Source: Planctomycetota bacterium (lineage in GTDB: Bacteria > Planctomycetota > B15-G4). Taken from it: DNA of 7,137 bases. Position numbers and translations under genes: made by a program. Shown in pieces: positions 1-5,166 of the stretch. Below the pieces are notes generated by a model. It was not told the DNA's origin, made no database searches, and was given only the letters and a program-made list of their open reading frames with translations. Numbering within the stretch: position 1 is the stretch's first letter; each line of letters opens with the position of its first letter. The DNA is taken from the NCBI GenBank assembly GCA_003644265.1, contig QNBX01000198.1, positions 1 through 7,137 on the forward strand, read 5' to 3'.

Positions 1-20
1 AGCTGCGACGCGGCCGCTGC

Positions 21-126
21 CGGGCAGCGCGCGGCTGGCGGGCAGCGCGCGGCTGGCGGGCAGCGCGCGGCTGGCGGGCAGCGCGCGGCTGGCGGGCAGC
101 GCGCGGCTGGCGGGCAGCGCGCGGCT
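21..126. repeat. 18-bp GC-rich tandem repeat, about 5.9 copies
   Basis: The unit CGGGCAGCGCGCGGCTGG occurs five times in full (starting at 21, 39, 57, 75 and 93) and then as a 16-base partial copy ending at 126, with no mismatch between copies. Because 18 is a multiple of three, every frame through it is open and would read as a hexapeptide repeat, for example GSARLA or RAARGW on the plus strand. It lies just after the end of the minus-strand cysteine-cluster gene and may be intergenic. It could also be the tail of a plus-strand gene entering from the left, since one frame (RAARGW) stops at TAG 150-152. The perfect identity suggests recent slippage or expansion. No function is assigned. Confidence 0.9.
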
Positions 127-148
127 CGACCGGCGACTTGCGCAGCGG

Positions 149-763
149 CTAGCCCGGCGGCTCGACTGGCGGCGCCACGATCGCTCCGGCCACCGTGGTC
201 GTCAGGTACCCCGAGGCGCGGGCCGCCTCGTCATGCTGGGCGGCCTGGCGCTCGAAGTCCATCAGGTCGAAGGGCACCGGCACCAGCGCGGCGTAGCGAG
301 GAAAGTCGGCCTGAATCGGACACTCGTTGTCCAAGCGACCGGCGTGGCCGGCGTCCAGGGCCAGCCCGGTCATACGACAGGTGGCGGGGCGCTGCGCGTA
401 GACGAGGCAGCCGCCGTCAGCGCCCAGCGCCGGGCAGGGCGCCTGCGCCAACTGCTCGCTGAGCTCGTCGAAGGTCTGCTCGCTCAGCGCATCCACGTCC
501 CAGGGTGGGCCCCAGGAAGGCAGCCGTTCGGCGCAGCCTGCGAGCTGCTCGCGGGCGCGTGAGCGCAGCGCCGTGGCGCTGGCCGGCGACAGGGCGGCCA
601 GACCCTCGGCCAGCAGCGCGGCGTCGGCGGGCGAGATGTCGAACACGCCGTGGCAGCAGGCGCTGCAGCTGCGCATGCACGGGATGACCCCGGGACCCGC
701 CGCCTCGCGCCCACGGGCGAACCAGGCGTCGAGCGTGTTGAGCAGCGCGCGGTAGTTGCTCAT
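149..763 (-). CDS. YkgJ-family cysteine-cluster protein
   Basis: This 204-residue protein carries the cysteine pattern of the YkgJ/CxxCxxCC family, thought to bind zinc or iron. The first cluster is C29, C33, C36, C37 (CMRSCSACC); the second half has C110, C119, C129 and C148 within the CPAL...GGCLVYAQRPATCR...CPI pattern. The 'Y-x-x-RPATCR' segment is typical of the family. No signal peptide or membrane segment is visible, so a cytoplasmic protein is likely. The exact role of the family is unknown; some members sit near metal-dependent or modification enzymes, but nothing nearby points to a partner. The ATG at 761-763 begins MSNYRALL and gives a normal family length, although no strong Shine-Dalgarno precedes it. 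The stop TAG at 149-151 shares the palindrome CTAG with a plus-strand TAG. The gene diverges from ppgK. Confidence 0.85.
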   Translation of the reverse strand: MSNYRALLNTLDAWFARGREAAGPGVIPCMRSCSACCHGVFDISPADAALLAEGLAALSPASATALRSRAREQLAGCAERLPSWGPPWDVDALSEQTFDELSEQLAQAPCPALGADGGCLVYAQRPATCRMTGLALDAGHAGRLDNECPIQADFPRYAALVPVPFDLMDFERQAAQHDEAARASGYLTTTVAGAIVAPPVEPPG

Positions 764-929
764 GACGGCTCGCGTGAGAGCTCGGGCATGTCAGGGATGC
801 CAGCCAGGCACGGCGATCATGCCCCAGCGACTGCCCGACGTCCCCTACCTGGCCCAAAGGCAAGGCTGCCTGAGCTCTGCGGGGGCCCTCGCTCTGGGAT
901 CCGCCCTCCCGCCGCGGCACCATGTTCCC
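764..929. other. Divergent intergenic spacer between the YkgJ-type gene and ppgK
   Basis: These 166 bases separate two divergent starts and should hold both promoters, but no convincing -35/-10 pair or operator stands out on either strand. A small inverted repeat (GGCAT 785-789 with ATGCC 797-801) is the only visible structure and is too short to interpret. The ppgK reading frame stays open upstream to 756, but that extension precedes the conserved N-terminus and is not family-like. Confidence 0.5.
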
Positions 930-1670
930 ATGCAGATCACAGGCATCGACGTGGGCGGCACGGGCATCAAGGGCGCGCAGGTGGACACCGAGACCGGCGA
1001 GCTGCTCACCAAGCGCCAACGCATGCTCACGCCGCAGCCGGCCACGCCCGCGGCGGTCGCTGAGGCCGTGGCCGAGATGGTGGCGGCCTGTGGCAGCGAG
1101 GGGCCCGTGGGCGTGGGCTTCCCCGCGGCCATGCGAGACGGCGTCGCGCTCACGGCCAGCAACCTGCACCCGAGCTTCGTGGGCGTGGACGTGGCGGCGC
1201 TCCTGACCGCGGCCTGTGGTCGCCCTGTGGCCGTACTCAACGACGCCGACGCCGCGGGCCTGGCGGAGGCCAGCTTCGGCGCCGCCCGCGGGCAAGCGGG
1301 CACGGTGCTGGTCATCACCGTGGGTACCGGCCTCGGCACGGCGCTGTGCGTGGACGGACGCCTGGTGCCCAACACCGAGTTTGGACACGTGCTGCTGCAC
1401 GGTGACATCGCGGAGGCCTATGCATCGGACAGCGCCCGCAAGCGCGACGACCTGAACTGGAAGACCTGGGCCGGGCGCTTCGATGAGTACCTGCAGCACC
1501 TGCGCAGCATCCTCTACCCCAGTCGCTTCGTCATCGGCGGAGGCGCGGCCAAGAAGTTCGAGCGCTTCGGTCCGCACCTCACGGTGGAGACGCCGGTGGT
1601 GCCCGCGACCCTGGGCAACCAGGCCGGCCTGGTGGGCGCCGCCATGCACGCGGAGCGTGAGCTGGGCTGA
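930..1670 (+). CDS. ppgK: Polyphosphate glucokinase (ROK family)
   Basis: This enzyme phosphorylates glucose to glucose-6-phosphate, using polyphosphate (and usually also ATP) as donor, in the cytoplasm. The 246-residue product has the N-terminal phosphate-binding loop GIDVGGTGIKGA (5-16), the active-site stretch LNDADAAGLAE (103-113, with D105 the likely catalytic base), the second phosphate loop TVGTGLGTA (130-138), the PNTEFGH box (147-153) and the C-terminal FVIGGGAAKKF (200-210). The PNTE-GH box, the W-x-x-W region (NWKTW 176-180) and the lack of the ROK CxCGxxGC zinc motif point to the polyphosphate-dependent group instead of ordinary ROK glucokinases or repressors. The start at 930 puts MQITGIDVGG at the N-terminus, as in the family; no clear Shine-Dalgarno is present. 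It is convergent with the kinase-dehydrogenase gene and appears to be a single-gene unit. Confidence 0.9.
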   Translation: MQITGIDVGGTGIKGAQVDTETGELLTKRQRMLTPQPATPAAVAEAVAEMVAACGSEGPVGVGFPAAMRDGVALTASNLHPSFVGVDVAALLTAACGRPVAVLNDADAAGLAEASFGAARGQAGTVLVITVGTGLGTALCVDGRLVPNTEFGHVLLHGDIAEAYASDSARKRDDLNWKTWAGRFDEYLQHLRSILYPSRFVIGGGAAKKFERFGPHLTVETPVVPATLGNQAGLVGAAMHAERELG

Positions 1671-1706
1671 GGACGGATCCGCGGGCGAGGCTGAGCAGGA
1701 CCCGGA

Positions 1707-1740
1707 GCGCCCGCGCTGGCAGGCACACCCCAGCGGGCGC
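1707..1740. terminator. GC-rich hairpin between convergent genes, possible bidirectional terminator
   Basis: GCGCCC (1707-1712) plus GCTGG (1715-1719) pair with CCAGC (1730-1734) plus GGGCGC (1735-1740): an 11-bp stem with a 2-nt bulge and a 10-nt loop. It lies in the 89-bp gap between the stop of ppgK (1670) and the stop of the convergent kinase-dehydrogenase gene (1760). There is no T-tract on either side, so classic intrinsic termination is doubtful; the location is the main support. Confidence 0.45.
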
Positions 1741-1759
1741 ACCTGCTGCGTGTTGCTCA

Positions 1760-3634
1760 TCAGGCGGCGCTCACGCTGGTTGTGCGCTCGACGCCCCGCG
1801 CCACCGCGCGCAGCGCGAGCACGTCGGCCAGCACAGCCTCTGCCGTGGGGCGGCCGCCGGCACCGCACCCGCGCACCAGGCGTTGTGTGCCATCGACCAG
1901 GGTCACCGACGCCGCGTTGCCCGCGCCGCTGACATGCGCGAGCGGATCCACGGCGTCCACCGAGACCAGCCGCACGCTGGCGCGGACGACACCCTCGGAC
2001 AGGTCCAGCTCGGCCACCTGGCGCATGACCGGCTGCGCAGCGTGGAGCGCCGGCTCGACGCGCCCCGGCGGGACTGCTTGGGCCTCGCCGGCTGCGGGCA
2101 TGGCGTGCGCCGCGTGAACGCCGACTGCTCCGACTGCTCCGACTGCCACGGCACCAGCACCCCGGAGCCAGCGCGCCACGACATCGGCGTCCAGGACATC
2201 GCAAGCGATGTCGCCCGGAGCCAGGTCACGCACGCCCAACGCGCTGGCCAACAGGCACAGCTTGTCGGCCGCGTCCTGACCCGACAGGTCACGCGAGCAG
2301 TCGGCCTCCGCGTATCCAGCTCGGCGCGCATCCGCCAAGGCGCGCTCCAGATCGAGACCGGCGGCCAGGCTCTCGAGCACCGCGTTGGTCGTGCCGTTGA
2401 GCACCGCCCGCACGCCACGCACGCGGTCGCGACCGAGGCCCGTCAAGCGCTCCAGCAGGGGCATGGCGCCCCCCACCGCCGCGGCAAACACCAGCCGTCG
2501 GGCGCAGCGACGCGCGAGCCCGCGCAGCGCAGGACCGCGCTCCGCGATCAGCGCCTTGTTGGCCGTCACGACATGGGACCCCGCCAACAGCGCGGCGCTC
2601 TGCGCTTGCCCGGCGAGGGACACACCACCCATGAGTTCCAGCACCACATCGGCGCCGCAGCGGGCGACAGCACAGGCATCGTCGCTGAGCAGTACGCCCT
2701 GCGGCAGGCCCACGCGCGGGCGCGAGAGATCGCGTACCGCGATGGCCACGACCTCCAGCTCGCCGGGGAGCGCGCGCGCAAGCCGCAACAGCTCGCTGCC
2801 CACGGCGCCCAGGCCGAGCAGCGCCAGGCGCAGCGGGCGGGGCTTGCCGCGCCGCGGCGCGAAGCAGCCCGGCCCGGGACCCAGGCGCGTCGGCACGTCG
2901 TCGAGCCAGGCACCCAACTCGAACGGCATGCCATGACGCTGCGCATAGCGCACCGCCTTGTGCTGCACGATCGAGCCGTCCGTCGCCAGCGCGTCCGCGA
3001 ACGCGGCCAGCGCGAAGCGGCGCGGCGCCGGCCCGGACCTGCGGGGGTCACGCTCATACAGGCCGTCGACATCCTTGAGCAGCCGACAGCGCGAGGCTCC
3101 CAGCTCCTGGGCCAGGAACAGCGCGCTGAGATCGGAGCCGCCGCGACCGAGCAGCATGGGCCGGCCCGCCGCGTCCACGGCGCACCAACCCGGCACGATC
3201 ACCAGCTCGTCCCGGGCGTGCGCCGCGTGCAGCGCCTGGGGCTCGAGTGACACGGGCTGCCCGTCGAGCGGCGGCCCCTCGGCCACCAACCCCAACGCGG
3301 CCGGCGCCAGGACGCACGACGGCACACCGGCGCGCTCCAGCGCGAGCGCGAGCAGGGCGGCGCTGCTGGCCTCACCCGTGGCGAGCAGCGCCGCCCGCGC
3401 GTGGGCATCACCGGCAGCGACCGCCGCCGCAGGCGCGTCAGCGTCAGCGCCAGCGTCACTTGGCCGCAACCGTTCCAGCAGCGCTTCGGTCACGCCGCGC
3501 AGGGCCGAGACCACCGCCACGACGCGCGTGCCGCTGCGCCACCAGCGGTAGAGCTCGTGGACGGCCAGTTCCAACGCGGCCTCGTCGGCCAACACCGAAC
3601 CACCCAGCTTGAGCACGATCACTCGTTCACGCAC
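1760..3634 (-). CDS. Bifunctional aspartate kinase / homoserine dehydrogenase lacking ACT domains
   Basis: The fusion would catalyse the first step (aspartate to aspartyl phosphate) and third step (aspartate semialdehyde to homoserine) of the aspartate pathway. The kinase half (about 1-260) shows KLGGS (9-13), ATGE (85-88), GRGGSD (163-168) and KDVDGLYERDPR (187-198). The dehydrogenase half (about 266-624) shows the nucleotide-binding GLGAVG (274-279), VVTANK (355-360), VLNGTTN (411-417), AEAD...D..G.DAADK (442-458, with D454 and K458 in the catalytic Asp/Lys positions) and the C-terminal GCGAGGRPTAEAVLAD (589-604). At 624 residues it is about 200 shorter than the E. coli ThrA/MetL type. The kinase core runs directly into the dehydrogenase with no space for the regulatory ACT domains, so amino-acid feedback by that route seems absent. 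The GTG start (3632-3634) is chosen because GGAGG lies 7 nt upstream. It overlaps the upstream gene by 16 bp, implying translational coupling. An alanine/valine/glycine-rich stretch (about 485-530) looks low in complexity. Function is confident; whether both activities are intact is inferred from the motifs. Confidence 0.92.
   Translation of the reverse strand: MRERVIVLKLGGSVLADEAALELAVHELYRWWRSGTRVVAVVSALRGVTEALLERLRPSDAGADADAPAAAVAAGDAHARAALLATGEASSAALLALALERAGVPSCVLAPAALGLVAEGPPLDGQPVSLEPQALHAAHARDELVIVPGWCAVDAAGRPMLLGRGGSDLSALFLAQELGASRCRLLKDVDGLYERDPRRSGPAPRRFALAAFADALATDGSIVQHKAVRYAQRHGMPFELGAWLDDVPTRLGPGPGCFAPRRGKPRPLRLALLGLGAVGSELLRLARALPGELEVVAIAVRDLSRPRVGLPQGVLLSDDACAVARCGADVVLELMGGVSLAGQAQSAALLAGSHVVTANKALIAERGPALRGLARRCARRLVFAAAVGGAMPLLERLTGLGRDRVRGVRAVLNGTTNAVLESLAAGLDLERALADARRAGYAEADCSRDLSGQDAADKLCLLASALGVRDLAPGDIACDVLDADVVARWLRGAGAVAVGAVGAVGVHAAHAMPAAGEAQAVPPGRVEPALHAAQPVMRQVAELDLSEGVVRASVRLVSVDAVDPLAHVSGAGNAASVTLVDGTQRLVRGCGAGGRPTAEAVLADVLALRAVARGVERTTSVSAA
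2122..2146. repeat. 9-bp in-frame microrepeat inside the kinase-dehydrogenase gene
   Basis: The unit CGACTGCTC occurs twice in full (2122-2130, 2131-2139), followed by a partial copy. It encodes a run of AVG triplets (near residues 496-505) in a loosely conserved part of the dehydrogenase half. Copy-number change would add or remove three residues without shifting the frame. Confidence 0.75.
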
Positions 3635-4899
3635 GGCGCATCCTCCGATCGCGAGCTGTCGAGCTGATGGCCGGGGGCAGCCGCGGCAGCCCCCGGATCA
3701 GACTCCTGCGACGCCGGTTGCTGCGCCCTCGACGCGGGGCCCGGCTCCCGATCCAAGGCCTGCTCCAGGTCAGCGATGATGGCGTCGGCGGGCTCCAACC
3801 CGATGGACAGGCGCAGCAGTCCGTCGGGCAGGCCGGCGGCGGCGCGCTGCTCGGGAGGCACGTCGGCGTGGGTCATGGAGGCAGGGTGTGTCACCAGCGT
3901 CTCCACCGAGCCCACGTGCTCGGCCAGGCGGCAGAGCGACAAGCCCGTCAGCAACGAACGCGCGGCGTCCGCTCTGCCCGTGAGTTCCAGGCTCACCACC
4001 GCGCCATGGGCGCCGTCGTGCTGACGCGCCGCCAGTTCGGCGTCGGCGCCGCGCCCGGGGTAGCAGACACGCGACACTTCGGGACGCGTCTCCAGCCAGT
4101 CCGCCACGCGCGCGGCGCTGGCCGACTGGCGCTCCACCCGCAGCGGCAGGGTCTTGATGCCCTGCAGCGTGACCCAGGCTCCGAAGGGCGACTGGATCGC
4201 GCCGGTGCTCTTGCGCACGTAACGCAGCCGCTCCAGCAGGGCCTCGTCGCGGGTGACGACGGAGCCGCCCAGCGCCGCCGAGTGGCCCTCCACCAGCTTG
4301 GTGGTCGAGGTCACCGTGAGGTCGGCGCCCAGGTCGAGCGGCCGCTGCAGCACGGCCGTGAGGAACGTGTTGTCCACCGCCAACAGCGAGCCGGCGTCGT
4401 GGGCGATAGCCGCAGCCGCCTCGATGTCGGTGAGCTCGAGCGTCGGATTGGCGGGGGTCTCCAGCAACACAAGACGCGTTCCCGGCGTAACCGCCGCGGC
4501 CAGGGCCGAGAGCTCGGTGGCATCGACGAAGACCACCTCGATGCCCAGGTCGCTCAGCAGCTCGCGCAGCAGGCGCGTCGTGCCGCCATACACCGCGCGG
4601 CCACAGACCACGCGGTCTCCGGCGCGCAGCAGCGCCAGCAGCAGGGCGGTCTCGGCCGCCAGACCGGAGGCAAACGTCACCGCCGGGGGCGCGTCCTCCA
4701 GGCCGCCCAGCACGCGCTCGAGGGCCGCCACGGTGGGGTTGCTCACGCGGGAGTAGGCGTAGCTGGCGTCATCTCCCACGGCCTGGGCAAAGCTCGTGGA
4801 CTGCACGATGGGCGTGACGAGGGGCTGGCCCGGACCAGCGCCCAGGCCGGAACGGGGGCACAACAGCTCGGCGCGAACGCCGTTGTTTGCAGCGGACAT
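3619..4899 (-). CDS. Cystathionine gamma-synthase-type PLP enzyme (Cys/Met metabolism family)
   Basis: This belongs to the PLP-dependent Cys/Met metabolism family; the likely reaction joins an activated homoserine to cysteine (cystathionine) in methionine synthesis. Visible motifs are AYSRVSNPT (48-56, phosphate-binding Tyr/Arg), FASGLAAETALL (76-87), CGRAVYGGTTRLL (99-111), AVDNTF (174-179), TSTTKLVEGHS (197-207, PLP lysine K201), SPFGAWVTLQGIKTL (237-251) and VETLVTHPASMTHADVPPEQRAAAGLPDGLLRLSIGLE (332-369). The YGGTTRLL and THADVPPEQR segments favour MetB-like synthase, but O-acetylhomoserine sulfhydrylase or a gamma-lyase cannot be excluded. The ATG at 4897-4899 (MSAANNG) has GGAG 7 nt upstream and gives a family-like N-terminus; the frame is open further upstream through the RNA leader. 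The core ends near residue 384 and a 42-residue Ala/Pro/Ser-rich tail follows to residue 426, an unusual extension that carries the next gene's ribosome site. It is the first gene of the operon. Confidence 0.88.
   Translation of the reverse strand: MSAANNGVRAELLCPRSGLGAGPGQPLVTPIVQSTSFAQAVGDDASYAYSRVSNPTVAALERVLGGLEDAPPAVTFASGLAAETALLLALLRAGDRVVCGRAVYGGTTRLLRELLSDLGIEVVFVDATELSALAAAVTPGTRLVLLETPANPTLELTDIEAAAAIAHDAGSLLAVDNTFLTAVLQRPLDLGADLTVTSTTKLVEGHSAALGGSVVTRDEALLERLRYVRKSTGAIQSPFGAWVTLQGIKTLPLRVERQSASAARVADWLETRPEVSRVCYPGRGADAELAARQHDGAHGAVVSLELTGRADAARSLLTGLSLCRLAEHVGSVETLVTHPASMTHADVPPEQRAAAGLPDGLLRLSIGLEPADAIIADLEQALDREPGPASRAQQPASQESDPGAAAAAPGHQLDSSRSEDAPCVNE
3642..3646 (-). promoter_or_regulatory. 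Ribosome binding site of the kinase-dehydrogenase gene, inside the upstream gene
   Basis: On the minus strand GGAGG is followed by a 7-nt spacer (ATGCGCC) and then GTG. The site lies within the last codons of the cystathionine gamma-synthase-type gene, so ribosomes ending that gene would be placed at this start. The ATG immediately after GGAGG belongs to a third frame that stops after four codons and is not the start. Confidence 0.75.
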
Positions 4900-4901
4900 G
4901 A

Positions 4902-4939
4902 CGCAACTCCAGACCGCACACAGAGGGCCAGGAGCCACG
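4902..4939 (-). promoter_or_regulatory. Putative Shine-Dalgarno sequestering hairpin of the riboswitch
   Basis: On the minus strand CGUGGCUCC (4939-4931) can pair with GGAGUUGCG (4910-4902): nine consecutive pairs including three G-U wobbles, closing a 20-nt loop. The paired 3' strand contains the whole Shine-Dalgarno GGAG. The hairpin would block ribosome entry at the first gene. The 5' strand is also the partner of the antisequestor pairing with 5040-5031, so the two structures exclude each other. Confidence 0.5.
4907..4910 (-). promoter_or_regulatory. Shine-Dalgarno of the first operon gene
   Basis: GGAG is followed by TTGCGTC (7 nt) and the ATG at 4899-4897. The same bases fall in the 9-nt strand that can be masked by an upstream strand of the leader (see the 4902-4939 hairpin), so access to this site may be the control point. 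Confidence 0.7.
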
Positions 4940-5040
4940 GAGGTCGCAACGACCCTCGTTGCCGCGTTTTTGACGGAGCCCGCTGCTGCGGTCCCGCCCG
5001 CATCGGCCCCCAAGGGGGCTGGCCTCGGCACCGTGGCTCC
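4931..5040 (-). promoter_or_regulatory. Long-range 10-bp inverted repeat: antisequestor pairing
   Basis: GGAGCCACGG (5040-5031) and CCGUGGCUCC (4940-4931) are exact reverse complements 90 nt apart on the leader RNA. The 5' copy is the 3' arm of aptamer helix P3 and the beginning of J3/4, so this pairing needs the aptamer to be open. The 3' copy is also able to mask the Shine-Dalgarno. This is the geometry expected for a ligand-controlled translational switch: free RNA is ON, ligand-bound RNA is OFF. Confidence 0.55.
4946..4962 (-). promoter_or_regulatory. Stable 7-bp hairpin in the leader expression platform
   Basis: GCAACGA pairs with UCGUUGC around a GGG loop (minus strand, 4962-4956, 4955-4953, 4952-4946). 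It lies between the aptamer and the sequestering strand and can form in either switch state. No U-tract follows, so it is not a terminator; it may act as a structural spacer. Confidence 0.55.
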
Positions 5041-5098
5041 GCAAAGCGGGGCTCGGCTGCCGCCCGGGACCAAGACTCTCCCGGGACTCTGGATGCAA
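4998..5098 (-). ncRNA. SAM-I/SAM-IV clan-like riboswitch aptamer (candidate)
   Basis: The 5' leader of the methionine-branch operon follows the SAM-I clan order. P1 is UUGCAUC (5098-5092) with GAUGCGG (5004-4998), five Watson-Crick pairs plus two G-U. J1/2 holds CAGAG. P2 is CCCGGGA (5085-5079) with UCCCGGG (5069-5063). Its loop CUUGG (5074-5070) can form a pseudoknot with CCGAG (5028-5024) in J3/4. Next come GGCAGCC (5061-5055; S-box GGCAACC), P3 (CCG 5056-5054 with CGG 5033-5031; CCGC/GCGG inside), GGUGCCGAGGCC (5032-5021; S-box GGUGCCAANUCC) and P4 (GCCCC 5019-5015 with GGGGC 5010-5006). Departures are an A-to-G at 5057, G and GG where the J3/4 consensus has A and a U, and a P2 that lacks the S-box kink-turn. 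It may be a SAM-I/IV-type variant. The gene context and the switch pairing downstream both support it; binding of SAM is inferred. Confidence 0.55.
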
Positions 5099-5107
5099 TG
5101 AGGCGGG

Positions 5108-5135
5108 ATGTTACGACGGCATGGCAGGCTGTCAA
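5108..5135 (-). promoter_or_regulatory. Sigma70-like promoter of the methionine-branch operon
   Basis: On the minus strand TTGACA (5135-5130, perfect -35) is followed by 16 bp and TAACAT (5113-5108, 4 of 6 matches to TATAAT). Transcription would begin near 5099-5102, one to four bases before the first paired base of the candidate riboswitch P1 helix. That agreement between two independent signals strengthens both. The resulting leader is about 200 nt. Confidence 0.6.
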
Positions 5136-5143
5136 CAACCTTC

Positions 5144-5162
5144 CTCGGCCAGGATCGCCGAG
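5144..5162 (-). terminator. Hairpin after the glycosyltransferase gene, possible weak terminator
   Basis: CTCGGC and GCCGAG form a 6-bp stem with a 7-nt loop, starting 4 nt after the TGA stop (5169-5167). On the minus strand it is followed by GAAGGTTGTT, a poor T-tract, so termination would be inefficient. It separates the glycosyltransferase gene from the operon promoter that begins at 5135. Confidence 0.35.
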
Positions 5163-5166
5163 CGGC

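Noticed and set aside
233..562. Plus-strand open frame continuous with the 18-bp repeat back to the window start
   Set aside because: It lies antisense to the well-supported cysteine-cluster gene and has no recognisable motif.
756..929. Upstream extension of ppgK to the ATG at 756
   Set aside because: The extra 58 residues precede the conserved phosphate-binding N-terminus, overlap the divergent gene's start and have no family counterpart.
417..2204. 595-codon open frame on the minus strand
   Set aside because: It runs through the antisense of ppgK, the intergenic spacers and part of the YkgJ-type gene in a wrong frame. It is a high-GC shadow.
4973..5004. T-box-like sequence GGGCGGGACCGC in the leader (compare GGGUGGNACCGC)
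   Set aside because: The UGGN element that binds the tRNA end reads CGGG here, the flanking antiterminator helix is weak, and no stem I with specifier loop is present. The same bases are explained by the 3' side of P1 and the GC-rich linker of the SAM-clan reading.
4900..5073. Upstream TTG start for the gamma-synthase-type gene
   Set aside because: The extension would translate the structured leader, has no family match, and the ATG at 4899 has a properly spaced GGAG.
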